Below are positions 1 through 9,483 of a stretch of 18,550 bases of DNA, piece by piece. A program made the translations under genes and the position numbers. The stretch comes from Competibacteraceae bacterium UBA2792 (GTDB taxonomy: Bacteria > Pseudomonadota > Gammaproteobacteria > Competibacterales > Competibacteraceae), in NCBI GenBank assembly GCA_002352125.1, contig DEHU01000018.1, positions 3,103 through 21,652 of the forward strand, given 5' to 3'. Below the pieces are notes generated by a model. It did not search any database. It was not told where the DNA came from and saw only the letters and a list, made by a program, of their open reading frames with translations. Each line of letters starts with the position of its first letter. The first letter of the stretch is position 1.

Positions 1-3000
1 AAATCCACCGCCTCGCGGCCCCGGCCCAGAAATCCCTCCACTTGGGAGCGGCGCAGGGCGCCGGACCCGACGGCGGCGGCAAACTCGCGCAACGCCTCGC
101 CCAAGCTGCTGGCGACCACCCGGGCGTTGCCCAGCGGGGTATTGAGCTCGTGGGCGACGCCGGCCACCAGGTGGCCCAGCGCCGCCAGCTTCTCCGACTG
201 CACCAGTTGGTTCATGGCCTGGTGCAGCTCGGCGGTGCGCTCGGCGACCAGCTCTTCCAGGTGCTCCCGGTGCCGCCGCAATTCCGCTTCCGCTCGCTTG
301 CGCTCGGTGATGTCCTGTCCCTCCGGCAGCAGCATCACGACCTTGCCCGCTTCGTTTCTCACGGGCTTGAGCGTGAAATCCACACTGTGCAACGCTCCGT
401 CATGGGCCGGATGGGTGGTTTCAAAACGGATCAGTTCGCCCTGGGCCGCTCGCCGGATCGCCTCCCGCAACTGCTCTTGCTGTTCCTGGGAATGCTGCCA
501 CCAAGGCGTTTTCCAAAACGGCTTGCCGTAAACGTCTTCGGGTCGGATCTGCGCGAAGTTTGTGGCGGTCGCGTTCGCCTTTAGAACGTTTCCTTCCAGG
601 TCGAGAATACCGACGAAATGGGGCGCCTGCTCGAACACCGCGCGGAACAACCGCTCGCTCTCTTGCAATGCCGCCTCCACTCGCTTGCGGTCGGTGATAT
701 CCGAGCCGACGCTGAAGACTTCGACGACATGGCCCTGCTCGTCTAATACGGCTCGGTTGGTCCAGGCGATCCAGACCCGCTCTCCGTTGCGGCGCACGTT
801 TTCATTCACGTTGCGCTCGAACCGCTCGGGGTGGAGACAAATCTCGTCCATCAGCGGGCGCAAATCCCGGCCGGTTCTGTCATCTAGCGGCACGATGGTT
901 CCCACTACGTGCCGGCCGATCAATTCTTCCCGTGAATAGCCAAAAAACTTCAGGCCAAACTCGTTGATGAAGACGATTTCGCCTTGGCGGTTCCAACGCA
1001 GGATAATGCTGTTGGCATTCTCCACCAGTTCGCGGTATTTGTGCTCGCTTTCCTGTAACGCCCGATCCACCCGCTTGCTCCGGGTAATGTCCTGGATCGT
1101 GCCGATCAGCTTGATCGGCACGCCATTCTCGTCGAATTCGAGTTCGCCCAGACCGTGGACCCAACGCTCTTGGCCGTCGTTGCGCCGGACGATGCGGTAT
1201 TCCTTGTCGAATTTGTTGTGCTCGGTCAGGACGTGGTCGGTCAAGTGTCGATGCACCTCTTCCCTGTCGTCTGGATGGATCACATCGAGCCAGCCGTTCA
1301 CCGTTTTCGGGAAGTCGCCGTCGATGCCGAATATCTGATCCAGCTTCTCCGAACTCACCCAAGTGGCCGTTCGCGCATCGAAATAATAAGAACCGAGATC
1401 TCCTACCTCTTGGGACTTTCTGAGGAGAAATTCGCTTTCCTGGAGCGCTCGATTGGCCCGTTCGCGTTCGGTCCGGGCGCGCAGCACGATGATGCCGAAT
1501 GCCAGATCGCTGGCCAATTCGCTCAACAGCTCGATCTCCTTGGCGTCAAAAGCATCCGGCGCCGACGAGTAAATCCCCAACGCCCCGAAAATCCGATTGC
1601 CGTCGATTAGCGGCAGGGCGCACGCTGCCGCATAACCGCGCCGGACGGCTTCCACCCGCCAAGGCGCGAACCGCGAATCGCTGGCGATGTTCTGGACAAA
1701 GTTGGGACGCCCGGTGCGCACGGCGGTGCCAATGGGACTGCGACCGCGCTCGTCGTCCGCCCAACTGATGCTGGCATTTTGCAGATACCCCTCTTCGAAT
1801 CCGGCGTGCGCCATCGGCCGCATCGATTTAGCTGCATCGCGTTCCGCGTAACCCACCCAAGCCATCCGGTAGCCGCCCTCCCCCACGGCGATTGCGCAGA
1901 CCGCGGCCAGCAACTCGATTTCGTCGTTGGTCCGAATCAGCGCCTGGTTGCAGTCGCTGAGCATCCGCAGTTGCCGGTTGATACGCCGGAGCGATTCTTC
2001 CGCTTGCTTGCGCTCGGTGATGTCGATGTTCAGCCCCACGATGCCCCGGATCTCATCGCGATCCTTAATGGGAGCGATGATGTTATGGATGCATCGTTCT
2101 TGGTCATCGATGGTAAGACGGACTTCTTCCTCGACGACTTCTCCGGTAAAAGCTCTGCTGTTGTTGTTCTTCCAATGGGCCAGTATCGCCGGGTCATCGG
2201 CGATATCTTCTGGGCGTTTACCAACCACGTCCCCCCAATATTTTTTGGAGATCGAGTTTTGAAGGACGTAGCGACCGTTGGTGTCGATGAGGAAAAAATC
2301 GAAGGGGATGCTTTCGATGGCGGTACGGAGTCGCGCTTCGTTCTCGCGCAGCGCCTCCTCTGCGCGGCGGCGCTGCTGGTTTTCCCGAATCGCCTGGACC
2401 ACGCTGGCGCAGGTGTTCAGAAGCGGCTGCAATCGCGCCACCATCTCTTCATGGTATCCCTCCTTGCGGTTGGCGACCCCCACCATGCCAACGAGTTCCT
2501 TGCCACAAAAAAAAGGCAGCCCCATGAAGCTGTTAAGAGGGGGATGACCGGGCGGAGTCCCATATTTTCGCGGATCGTTGACCGGGTCGTTGGAAAGTAC
2601 CGGCCGGGCGGAGGTAATCACGGCGCCGAAGAGGGTATCGAGGTTACGGAATTCCATGCCTTGGGGCACGTTTGTGGCATGGAAGGTTCGCGTCGCTTCG
2701 TCCCAGGCGATATTGGTGATGGTCTGGATCTTCAGATAGGGCGCTCCGTCGGCCTCGCGCAGCACTTCGCCGACAAACCCGTACTCGCTTTCGGTCATAG
2801 CAAGCAACGCGGACAGCATGGTGTCGAATACGACGTGCGTATCGGCACCCGTGATGTAAAGGGATTGAACGTGGCCGATCGCATCGAGCAGGGCATGGGA
2901 CGCACGCAAGGAATCCTCGGCCCGCTTGCGTTCGGTGACGTCCACCAGTAGACCCATTACCGGAACAGGATCGTCGCCATCCCGCGCGGGATTGAAGTAA

Positions 3001-4328
3001 ACGTCGAAACAAGCATCCTCAATCCACGCGCTAAATTGCAGCGGTTCTCCCGCGATGGCGCGGCGAGCGTATTCGCAGACTTCGGGATAATCGCGGTAAA
3101 GCTCGAACAGAGACTGGCCGACCGCTTCGCCGGCCGCCAGCCCGACGCGCGCCAGGCCCTTGCCTTCGCTGAGCGTGAAGATGCCTTGCTCGTCGAACTG
3201 AAAGATGATCACTGGGGCATTGCCGATCACAGATCGATAGCGCGCTTCGCTGGCCGCCAAGTCCCGTTCGCGCTGGCGAATGGCGAGCGACATCCGCTCA
3301 AGATCGCTAGCCAGGCTATCGAACTCCTGGATTTGGGCAATCGGCCACGGCTGGTCGTAGTCGCCTTCGGCGATGGCATGAGCCTGTTCGGCGTAGCGGC
3401 CGATGCGCCGCGCGAAACCGCGCGCCAGCATCAGCGCGACCAGGATCGCCAACAGCAAGGCCACCAACGCACCGGTAGCCAGCACCCACAAGGTGGACAA
3501 AAATGCTCGAAACGCCTCGTTGCGGGATTGCGCGACCAGCACGATCCAGCCAAGTTGCGGAATGCTGACGGGAGTGCCGACGAACATCTCGCCGTCCAAT
3601 TCGACACTGCGGGTCGCAAAGCGCCCCTGTAATGCGTCGCGCACGATGGGCAAATGGCCGAGACTGAGTTGCTGACCGCTTAGATTTGCTTGGGAATGGG
3701 CGATGATCTGACTTTTGCGGTCGAGAATCATCGACAACATTTTCGAGTCGGCGGGCGAATGCCCGAGAAATTCCGAGAGGCGGTCGATGGCGATCTCGCC
3801 AACCAGCACTTGCTCAGCCATCGGAATCGTCAGCGCGACGGCGAGCCGACCGGTCACGGTGGACAGGAAGGTTTCCGACCAGGCGGCCTCGTTGCGTTCT
3901 CGCGTCTCGCGCAGGAACAGCCGTTTGGAAAGATCCAGCCCCAGCAAATCATCCCGCTGGCGCCGCTGCGTCTGAGGCAGGCCGACGGCATACACCGAGT
4001 CGTCGGCAGCGACCAGATAAATCGCTGCGAACACATCGCCCGTTCCAACGTGCGCATCCAGCAGACCAAACCAGAACGGTGCTGGCCGATAGCCTTGGTC
4101 GCGGATGTATTCTGCGACGGCGTACAGCTCGCGCCTCGCACCGAGCAAGTGCGCCTCGATTTGGCCGGCGGTGGTGCGCGCCAGCGTTTGGTGGCGGATT
4201 TCGAGATCTGCGCGCAGTTGCGGCAGCAATACCCCCGAGACGAGGGCGGCGATCACGGCCAGCGGCACCAATCCGGCCAGGATGATTCGCAGTGCCAACC
4301 ACGATCGCAGAGGATGAGCGGAAAACAT
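1..4328 (-). CDS. Large multi-PAS/GAF membrane sensor histidine kinase, partial at left edge
   Basis: The frame is open from the ATG at 4328 to the window edge, giving 1442 codons with no stop. In order it shows a TM helix (residues about 9-30), a periplasmic Cache-like domain (35-275), a second TM helix (278-302), HAMP (300-355), PAS (350-470), GAF (475-645), PAS (655-770), GAF (775-960), then three PAS domains (965-1085, 1090-1210, 1220-1340), a coiled-coil linker and a HisKA region. PAS ends are marked by linkers of the D-I/V-T-E-R-K type. The H-box [10 protein letters not shown] has the phospho-acceptor candidate at His1393. The ATPase domain, and any receiver domain, would lie beyond the edge. 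The family autophosphorylates and passes phosphate to a response regulator, which is not visible here. The start is 4 nt after the stop of the binding-protein gene, so the two are probably co-transcribed. Ligands of the PAS and GAF domains cannot be read from the sequence. Confidence 0.93.
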   Translation of the reverse strand, partial: MFSAHPLRSWLALRIILAGLVPLAVIAALVSGVLLPQLRADLEIRHQTLARTTAGQIEAHLLGARRELYAVAEYIRDQGYRPAPFWFGLLDAHVGTGDVFAAIYLVAADDSVYAVGLPQTQRRQRDDLLGLDLSKRLFLRETRERNEAAWSETFLSTVTGRLAVALTIPMAEQVLVGEIAIDRLSEFLGHSPADSKMLSMILDRKSQIIAHSQANLSGQQLSLGHLPIVRDALQGRFATRSVELDGEMFVGTPVSIPQLGWIVLVAQSRNEAFRAFLSTLWVLATGALVALLLAILVALMLARGFARRIGRYAEQAHAIAEGDYDQPWPIAQIQEFDSLASDLERMSLAIRQRERDLAASEARYRSVIGNAPVIIFQFDEQGIFTLSEGKGLARVGLAAGEAVGQSLFELYRDYPEVCEYARRAIAGEPLQFSAWIEDACFDVYFNPARDGDDPVPVMGLLVDVTERKRAEDSLRASHALLDAIGHVQSLYITGADTHVVFDTMLSALLAMTESEYGFVGEVLREADGAPYLKIQTITNIAWDEATRTFHATNVPQGMEFRNLDTLFGAVITSARPVLSNDPVNDPRKYGTPPGHPPLNSFMGLPFFCGKELVGMVGVANRKEGYHEEMVARLQPLLNTCASVVQAIRENQQRRRAEEALRENEARLRTAIESIPFDFFLIDTNGRYVLQNSISKKYWGDVVGKRPEDIADDPAILAHWKNNNSRAFTGEVVEEEVRLTIDDQERCIHNIIAPIKDRDEIRGIVGLNIDITERKQAEESLRRINRQLRMLSDCNQALIRTNDEIELLAAVCAIAVGEGGYRMAWVGYAERDAAKSMRPMAHAGFEEGYLQNASISWADDERGRSPIGTAVRTGRPNFVQNIASDSRFAPWRVEAVRRGYAAACALPLIDGNRIFGALGIYSSAPDAFDAKEIELLSELASDLAFGIIVLRARTERERANRALQESEFLLRKSQEVGDLGSYYFDARTATWVSSEKLDQIFGIDGDFPKTVNGWLDVIHPDDREEVHRHLTDHVLTEHNKFDKEYRIVRRNDGQERWVHGLGELEFDENGVPIKLIGTIQDITRSKRVDRALQESEHKYRELVENANSIILRWNRQGEIVFINEFGLKFFGYSREELIGRHVVGTIVPLDDRTGRDLRPLMDEICLHPERFERNVNENVRRNGERVWIAWTNRAVLDEQGHVVEVFSVGSDITDRKRVEAALQESERLFRAVFEQAPHFVGILDLEGNVLKANATATNFAQIRPEDVYGKPFWKTPWWQHSQEQQEQLREAIRRAAQGELIRFETTHPAHDGALHSVDFTLKPVRNEAGKVVMLLPEGQDITERKRAEAELRRHREHLEELVAERTAELHQAMNQLVQSEKLAALGHLVAGVAHELNTPLGNARVVASSLGEALREFAAAVGSGALRRSQVEGFLGRGREAVD

Positions 4329-4332
4329 GGCT

Positions 4333-5472
4333 TTACTCGATCACCACGAACTGGCCATCGCGCACCACCGCGATGTGAAGGTTTCGCTTCACATCGCCGA
4401 ACCGATCAAAAAGAATCGGCTCTTGGATGCCCTCGAAGCGGTGTATCGCCAGCACGGTTTCCTTGACGCTCCGCCCCTCCTGGCGCTGGGCTAGCGCGTC
4501 GAGTATCACGTTGGCAGCATCGAAGGCAATGACGCCACCGAAACCGGGGTCGCGATGAAACCGGTCGCGATAGGCTTGATAAAAGGCCTGGTAGCGCGGT
4601 GCGATACTGTTGCGGTCGAAGTTTTGCGCCACGATCACCCCTTCCACCGCTTTGCCGCCAAGCTCGATCAGCCGCTCCGTGGCTGCCCACTCGGCCGCGA
4701 CGATGGGTACACGGTTATCCAGCTTGCGGATTTGCTGGCACAACAACGCCGTATCCACGGAGTTGGCGACGACCAATACGCCGTCGGCTTGCACCGCAAG
4801 CAGATTTTGCGCCACTTGCAGCAAGGTCGTCTCGCCCCCCGACTCGAAACCGACGACCTTGACGATTTCACCGCCATCCTGGACGTAAGTGGCGCGGAAG
4901 CTGGCGAGCCAGCTTTCCGTATAGGATTTGTTGCGCAAGTCGTAGGCCACCGCCAACCGTCGCGCGGCATGCCGGCCCATGTGATAACGCGCGATCCGGC
5001 TGGCGTTATCCAGGGTGGAGGCATTCACCCGAAAGAAGTAATCGTCCCGGCCGGCGAGATCGCCAGTCGTGGCGGTAGGGCTCATCAGCAGAACCCTGGC
5101 CTCGTCGGCGATAGGCACCACCGCGACCGCCATCGCGCTGGTCATGGGGCCGATGATGGCTACCACGCCTTGCGCGATCAGTTCGCGCACCGTGCGCTGG
5201 GCCACCTCCGGCTTTTGCTCGTCGTCCCGGATCAGGAGTTCCACATGGCGATCGGCCACGCCACCGGCCCGATTGCGGAGTTCGACGGCCAGTTGCACGG
5301 CGTCGCGCCCAGCGATGCCCAGATCGGCCACCCGTCCGGAGGTACCGCCCACGAACCCGATGCGGATTGGCTCCGGCCGTTGGCAGCTGAGCAACGCGGC
5401 GATGCCCGAAACGAGGATCGCCCAAACCCACCTTTGCACATTCGCTCGTCTAACAAGTAACTTGCCGTCCAC
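4333..5472 (-). CDS. LivJ-type periplasmic ligand-binding lipoprotein (Peripla_BP_6 family)
   Basis: I chose the GTG at 5472 as start because a GGAGG lies 6 nt upstream and the resulting N-terminus is a clean lipoprotein signal: basic residues, a hydrophobic stretch, then a lipobox LLSC with Cys30 (379 aa). Longer in-frame starts back to 5559 would place an unsuitable polar extension before the signal. Gln at +2 after the Cys suggests outer-membrane retention. The mature part follows the branched-chain amino-acid receptor fold, with IRIGFVGG at the start, [18 protein letters not shown] and then [11 protein letters not shown] around the first-lobe ligand site, and a second lobe ending in [18 protein letters not shown]. 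No ABC permease or ATPase gene is adjacent; the next gene, 4 nt downstream, is a membrane histidine kinase. I infer it may act as the kinase's solute receptor rather than, or as well as, a transporter component. The ligand is unknown; amino acids, amides or aromatic acids are typical for the family. Confidence 0.88.
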   Translation of the reverse strand: MDGKLLVRRANVQRWVWAILVSGIAALLSCQRPEPIRIGFVGGTSGRVADLGIAGRDAVQLAVELRNRAGGVADRHVELLIRDDEQKPEVAQRTVRELIAQGVVAIIGPMTSAMAVAVVPIADEARVLLMSPTATTGDLAGRDDYFFRVNASTLDNASRIARYHMGRHAARRLAVAYDLRNKSYTESWLASFRATYVQDGGEIVKVVGFESGGETTLLQVAQNLLAVQADGVLVVANSVDTALLCQQIRKLDNRVPIVAAEWAATERLIELGGKAVEGVIVAQNFDRNSIAPRYQAFYQAYRDRFHRDPGFGGVIAFDAANVILDALAQRQEGRSVKETVLAIHRFEGIQEPILFDRFGDVKRNLHIAVVRDGQFVVIE

Positions 5473-5735
5473 GCTCGACCTCCAATCAACGGTACGCGCA
5501 TCGATCGACGATGCCGGGCCGCACCTTCTTGTTTGGGTGTAATCGCTCGATCCTCTCATCCCTTGCCGGAGGGTGAGGGAATCAGGTCAGGACAACAGAC
5601 CAGCATCTAAAATACTATGCTTAAATCAGTACCTTTTCCGCAAACAGGCACCGATGAGCGAACGGTTGCGTTCGGGTTCGCGTTCGCGTTACTCCTAGTC
5701 GAGAGCGGAATCTGGCGGATTTTTAACCGCGCCGC
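5473..5735. other. Intergenic region between prmB and the binding-protein/kinase unit
   Basis: This 263-nt gap separates two minus-strand genes and I find no convincing ORF in it. It contains an AT-rich patch (about 5604-5637) that is the likeliest place for the promoter of the downstream signalling unit, although I cannot name confident -35 and -10 boxes. It also holds an imperfect inverted repeat near 5556-5582 of a pyrimidine-rich CCCTCACCCT type. No clear intrinsic terminator follows prmB. Confidence 0.4.
5479..5483 (-). promoter_or_regulatory. Ribosome binding site that fixes a GTG start
   Basis: On the minus strand this reads GGAGG, 6 nt before the GTG at 5472. It is one of the strongest Shine-Dalgarno matches in the window and decides the start of the binding-protein gene. 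Confidence 0.7.
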
Positions 5736-6641
5736 TCACAGCCGCCGCAACTGTGTGGCATTCAACAAAAATACTCCTTGGCCGCCGCGCTCGAATTCCA
5801 GCCAAGTGAACGGCACGTCGGGAAACGCCTCGCACAAGGCGTATTGAGCGTTACCGACCTCGACGATCAGCAATCCATCGCGATGCAGGTAATCGGCGGC
5901 TTGGTTTAGGATTTCCTCCACCACATCCAGCCCCTCCTCGCCAGCGGCCAAGCCCAACCGCGGTTCATGATGGTATTCGGCCGGCAAGGTGTCCAATTCC
6001 GCCAAGCCCACGTAGGGTGGATTGCTGATGATCAAGTCGTAGCGGCGGCCTTTCAGAGCCGAGAACAGATTGGATTGGATAACCTCAACCTGATCTTCCA
6101 GGCCGTGTTCGGCAACGTTGCGCCGCGCGACCTCTAGCGCATCGGTGGAGATATCGACCAAATCCACTCGCGCATCCGGGAACGAATAGGCGCAGGCGAT
6201 GCCGATGCAACCGCTACCCGTACCCAGATCCAGAATGTTCTCCACCTTGCGGCTGTCCAGCAGCCATGGCGCGAAATGTCGTTCGATCAGTTCGGCCAGC
6301 GGCGAGCGCGGGATCAGCACTCGCTCGTCTACGTAAAAAGGTAGCCCCATGAACCAAGCCCGCCGGGTCAGATAAGCGGCCGGTTTGCGCTCGGCGATAC
6401 GCCGTTCCAACAAGTGCGATGCCGCCTGTTTCTCGGTCGGCATCAGGCAGGATTGAAAGTATTCGGCGTGTAAATCCGGCGGCAGATGCAGCGCGTGCAG
6501 CACCAACGCCGCCGCTTCGTCGATGGCGTTGTCGGTGCCGTGGCCGAAATGGAGGCCGGCTTCGTTCATGCGGCTGGCACCCCAGCGAACGAGGTCACGG
6601 ATCGTGTGCAGATGGGTCGAAACGTCGTTGTAAACGGTCAT
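5736..6641 (-). CDS. prmB: Ribosomal protein L3 N5-glutamine methyltransferase PrmB
   Basis: This 301-aa protein matches the PrmB subfamily of class I SAM-dependent methyltransferases over its full length (E. coli protein about 310 aa). It methylates a glutamine side chain of ribosomal protein L3 in the cytosol during 50S assembly. Visible landmarks are the PrmB-type N-terminal segment LVRWGASR...[12 protein letters not shown], the segment [20 protein letters not shown] motif [16 protein letters not shown] (138-152), the acidic VDIS after motif II (162-165), the glutamine-contacting NPPY (207-210), and a C-terminal [16 protein letters not shown]. The EYRHEPELGL-like segment is present as [11 protein letters not shown] start it at the ATG at 6641, which aligns with known PrmB N-termini; a longer frame to 6731 exists but would add an unrelated leader. 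No good Shine-Dalgarno is seen. It is divergent from the SCO1 gene. Confidence 0.95.
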   Translation of the reverse strand: MTVYNDVSTHLHTIRDLVRWGASRMNEAGLHFGHGTDNAIDEAAALVLHALHLPPDLHAEYFQSCLMPTEKQAASHLLERRIAERKPAAYLTRRAWFMGLPFYVDERVLIPRSPLAELIERHFAPWLLDSRKVENILDLGTGSGCIGIACAYSFPDARVDLVDISTDALEVARRNVAEHGLEDQVEVIQSNLFSALKGRRYDLIISNPPYVGLAELDTLPAEYHHEPRLGLAAGEEGLDVVEEILNQAADYLHRDGLLIVEVGNAQYALCEAFPDVPFTWLEFERGGQGVFLLNATQLRRL

Positions 6642-6668
6642 CGGAGATCGGGTTTGCCGGTGGAAATT

Positions 6669-6692
6669 CCCTCTCTGAACAGGGAGAAGGGC
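6669..6692. repeat. Small inverted repeat in the prmB leader
   Basis: A pyrimidine-rich CCCTCTCTG arm is followed after 2 nt by a CAGGGAGAAGGG arm, forming an imperfect hairpin about 30-50 nt upstream of the prmB start. It resembles the short CCCTCTCC/GGAGAGGG palindromes often scattered between genes in GC-rich gammaproteobacteria. I see no evidence of function. Confidence 0.4.
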
Positions 6693-6830
6693 AAAGGGGC
6701 ATTCGACTGCCCGCGATCGCGTCCAGCCCACCCAAAGGGGTCGGGGTAGACACGAAATTCTTCGTGGTAATCGACGGAATTCTACCGTTTCGATGGCGGA
6801 CCAGATATGCTCGTTGGCGATTGTGCCTAC

Positions 6831-6858
6831 TTGGCGCGTCCATCAAACCCGTTATACG
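6831..6858 (+). promoter_or_regulatory. Candidate sigma-70-type promoter for the SCO1 gene
   Basis: TTGGCG (6831-6836) and TATACG (6853-6858) are separated by 16 nt, each matching four of six consensus bases, and lie about 30 nt before the SCO1 start codon. This is a plausible but weak match chosen by eye. Confidence 0.3.
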
Positions 6859-6888
6859 CAAAGAATACGCGATCGAGAGGAACGAATC

Positions 6889-7524
6889 ATGATCCGTCGC
6901 ACGACTTTGATCGGGCTGGCGCTGGCCGGCGTTTTGGCGCTGGCCATAGGATGGAGTTTGGGCGAATGGCTGTTCCATCGTCCAGTCCCACCGCCGGAAA
7001 TCGCCGGCGCTTATCTGTCCGATTCCCAGTCGCTGGACGATTTCAGCTTGATTTGGGACGACGGCCAACCGTTCACCCGCGCCGATTTGCGGGGAAAGTG
7101 GACTTTTCTGTATTTCGGCTACAGCTATTGTCCGGACGTTTGTCCGCTCGCGCTGGTCGAATTGAATCGCCTGCAAAAGCTGTTGGCCGGGCAAGGAGCC
7201 GACGAGAACACGGCCTACGTATTTGTATCGATCGACCCGCAGCGCGATACACCGCAGCGGTTGCGGGAATACGTGACCTATTTCAACCCGAAGTTTCGAG
7301 GTGCGACCGGCACCCCCGAAGCGTTAAGCCATTTGACCAAGGCGCTGCACGTATTTTATCAGCGCGGAACCAGCGCCGGGGATTCCGACAACTACACGAT
7401 GGATCATACCTCGACCATTGTTCTGATCGACCCGAGTACTCGCCCGCGCGCCATCTTCACCCCGCCGCAAAATCCCGAACGGCTGGCAGCGGATTTCCTG
7501 AAGATCCGCGCCGTTGCGCTGTGA
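6889..7524 (+). CDS. SCO1/SenC/PrrC-family copper chaperone, membrane anchored
   Basis: This 211-aa protein begins with an uncleaved-looking N-terminal membrane segment (residues about 5-28), followed by a thioredoxin-like domain facing the periplasm. The family's copper ligands are present: CPDVC (Cys81, Cys85) inside FGYSYCPDVCP, and a distal histidine in MDHTS (His173). VSIDPQRDTP is also characteristic. Sco proteins deliver copper to the CuA site of cytochrome c oxidase or act as thiol-disulfide reductases on its subunits. No oxidase genes are in the window, so it is separated from the usual cox cluster. The ATG at 6889 was chosen because AGAGGA sits 7 nt upstream and the signal anchor begins there. 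A proline triplet (residues 34-36) follows the anchor. psd begins 43 nt downstream on the same strand. Confidence 0.93.
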   Translation: MIRRTTLIGLALAGVLALAIGWSLGEWLFHRPVPPPEIAGAYLSDSQSLDDFSLIWDDGQPFTRADLRGKWTFLYFGYSYCPDVCPLALVELNRLQKLLAGQGADENTAYVFVSIDPQRDTPQRLREYVTYFNPKFRGATGTPEALSHLTKALHVFYQRGTSAGDSDNYTMDHTSTIVLIDPSTRPRAIFTPPQNPERLAADFLKIRAVAL

Positions 7525-7567
7525 CGGCCTTTGACGTTTTGCCCTTCATCTGTTGACGGTCTTGGCC

Positions 7568-8476
7568 ATGCCCGCTCCATCTTTTGCCGACACTTTCGCG
7601 AACGCGCGCGATCATTTGTGCAATTTGCCGCAATATCTGTTACCGCAACGCTCGTTGACCCGCCTGATCTACCGGCTGACACGCGTTCGGACGCCCTGGT
7701 TCAAGAACGCCCTGATCCGAGGGTTTGCCCGGCAATTTCGGGTGAATCTGGATGAGGCGCTGGCACCGGATCTGCGCGCCTATCCCGATTTCAACGCCTT
7801 TTTTACCCGATCGCTCAAGGCGAAAGCGCGGCCGGTGGCGCCGGGCGACCGGGTGGTGTGCTGCCCGGTGGATGGCGCGGTCAGCCAGACCGGCGTGGCG
7901 GAAACCGATGCGCTGTTGCAGGCGAAGGGACGCGCTTTTTCGCTGACCGCGCTGCTGGGCGGCGATCCGGAGCGGGCGCAGCCGTTCCGGGGCGGCACCT
8001 TCGCGACGCTGTATCTATCGCCGCGCGACTACCACCGGATCCACATGCCGTTAGCCGGCCGGTTACGGGAAATGGTGCATATTCCGGGCAAATTGTTCAG
8101 CGTGTCGCCGCTGACCGCGCGCATGGTCCCCAACCTGTTCGCCCGCAACGAGCGGGTGGTCACTCTGTTCGACACGCTGGCGGGACCGATGGCGGTCGTG
8201 TTGGTCGGCGCGATCAACGTCGCCTCCATCGAAACGGTCTGGGCCGGCGCCATTACGCCACCGCTCGGCAAAGCCGTCCGACACTGGAACTACCCACCAA
8301 ACGGTGGCGGCGCGGTGCGGCTCGACAAAGGCGCGGAATTGGGCCGTTTCAACATGGGTTCGACGGTGATTCTCCTATTTGGCCGGAACGCAGTGCGTTG
8401 GGAGCCGGATATTCGCGCGGGCACGACGGTACGGATGGGGCAACGGCTAGGAAAGATCGTCAAACGAATCGTTTAA
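7568..8476 (+). CDS. psd: Phosphatidylserine decarboxylase proenzyme
   Basis: The 302-aa product matches the bacterial type I Psd throughout. The enzyme converts phosphatidylserine to phosphatidylethanolamine at the inner membrane after self-cleavage that creates a pyruvoyl cofactor on the alpha chain. Visible features are CPVDGAVSQ (catalytic Asp102), YLSPRDYHRIHMP (His156, His159), LFSVSPLTARMVPNLFARNERV, and the self-cleavage site FNMGSTVI with cleavage expected between Gly264 and Ser265. The cleavage motif is MGST rather than the usual LGST. The C-terminus stops soon after the alpha chain, lacking the acidic tail of the E. coli protein. I use the ATG at 7568; a TTG at 7553 is an alternative, and neither has a good Shine-Dalgarno. 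It ends 8 nt from the convergent epmA with no terminator visible between them. Confidence 0.95.
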   Translation: MPAPSFADTFANARDHLCNLPQYLLPQRSLTRLIYRLTRVRTPWFKNALIRGFARQFRVNLDEALAPDLRAYPDFNAFFTRSLKAKARPVAPGDRVVCCPVDGAVSQTGVAETDALLQAKGRAFSLTALLGGDPERAQPFRGGTFATLYLSPRDYHRIHMPLAGRLREMVHIPGKLFSVSPLTARMVPNLFARNERVVTLFDTLAGPMAVVLVGAINVASIETVWAGAITPPLGKAVRHWNYPPNGGGAVRLDKGAELGRFNMGSTVILLFGRNAVRWEPDIRAGTTVRMGQRLGKIVKRIV

Positions 8477-8484
8477 ATGCCGGG

Positions 8485-9480
8485 TCAAGCGCGGTCCAAC
8501 GGAAACGCCAGCACTTCTGCCAACGACCGTTTTCCCGTCGCCAACATCACCAAGCGGTCGAAACCGAGCGCAACGCCCGCGCAGTCGGGCAAACCGGCCT
8601 CCAGCGCCGCCAGCAAATGCTCGTCCACCGGCATAACGGGCAGCCCAAACGCCCAACGGGCCGCGTTTTCCCGCTCGAACCGGCGGCGCTGTTCGCTCGC
8701 GTCGCCCAATTCGCGAAAGCCGTTGGCCAGCTCAATGCCGTTCACATACAGCTCGAAACGTTCGCCGACCGGTGGATCGCCCGGCCGCAACCGGGCCAGC
8801 GCCGCTTGCGATGCCGGATAATCGTACACGAAGGTCAATCGTCCCTGGCCCAGCCCCGGTTCGATGCAGTGCGTCAACAACAAATCCAGCCAAGGATCGG
8901 GGTCGTCCGCCGGCATTCCCGGCGGAATCGAAACATGCCGCGCTTCGGCGCACGCCGCTAGCTCTGCCGCGCTGGCGCGATGGGGGTCCAACCCCAAATC
9001 GCGCTGGAACAGAGCGCGGTAGCTCAACCGCTCCGGTTCGGCCAGCGCCAGCCGTCCGGCCAGCAGCGTCGCGACCAGCTCCGCCACCTCGTCCATCAAC
9101 CGATGATGATCGAAACCGATGCGATACCACTCCAACAGGGTAAACTCGGGATTGTGGCGGCGGCCCGCTTCGCGGTCGCGGAACACGCGGGCGATCTGAT
9201 AAATGCAACCGCTGCCCGCCGCCAGCAATCGCTTCATCGCGAATTCCGGCGAGGTGTGCAGGTACAGGAGCCGGCCATGTTGCGGTCCCGGCCCCGCATA
9301 GGCCGTCTCGAAGCTGGCCAAGTGGGGATCGGTGATCCCCGCCGTCGACAGCGCCGGGGTTTCCACCTCCAGCACGCCGCGCGCCGCAAAAAAAGCGCGG
9401 ATTTGCGCCAGCAACTCGGCCCGCAAGCGCAACGTCACCAGATCGGCGCCGGGCCGCCAAGCGGAAGGCGATTGCTCCAT
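8485..9480 (-). CDS. epmA: EF-P beta-lysine ligase EpmA (PoxA/GenX/YjeA)
   Basis: This 331-aa protein is a stand-alone class II aminoacyl-tRNA synthetase catalytic core related to LysRS, without the anticodon-binding domain. EpmA adenylates (R)-beta-lysine and attaches it to the conserved lysine of EF-P in the cytosol. Motif 1 is seen around VLEVETPALSTAGITDPHL, motif 2 as RVFRDREAGRRHNPEFTLLEWYR (99-121), and motif 3 as GVALGFDRLVML. The Ala in GVALG (Ala304) is the EpmA-type replacement of a LysRS glycine that suits beta-lysine. It starts only 3 nt after the diguanylate cyclase stop and has no obvious Shine-Dalgarno of its own, suggesting translational coupling in an efp-DGC-epmA transcript. 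Its partners efp and epmB are both within 4 kb. Confidence 0.96.
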   Translation of the reverse strand: MEQSPSAWRPGADLVTLRLRAELLAQIRAFFAARGVLEVETPALSTAGITDPHLASFETAYAGPGPQHGRLLYLHTSPEFAMKRLLAAGSGCIYQIARVFRDREAGRRHNPEFTLLEWYRIGFDHHRLMDEVAELVATLLAGRLALAEPERLSYRALFQRDLGLDPHRASAAELAACAEARHVSIPPGMPADDPDPWLDLLLTHCIEPGLGQGRLTFVYDYPASQAALARLRPGDPPVGERFELYVNGIELANGFRELGDASEQRRRFERENAARWAFGLPVMPVDEHLLAALEAGLPDCAGVALGFDRLVMLATGKRSLAEVLAFPLDRA

Positions 9481-9483
9481 GCG

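Noticed and set aside
1779..2951. Long plus-strand open frame (390 codons) opposite the kinase
   Set aside because: It is antisense to a kinase frame with clear GAF and PAS domains, and its residues show no domain; such frames are common opposite GC-rich genes.
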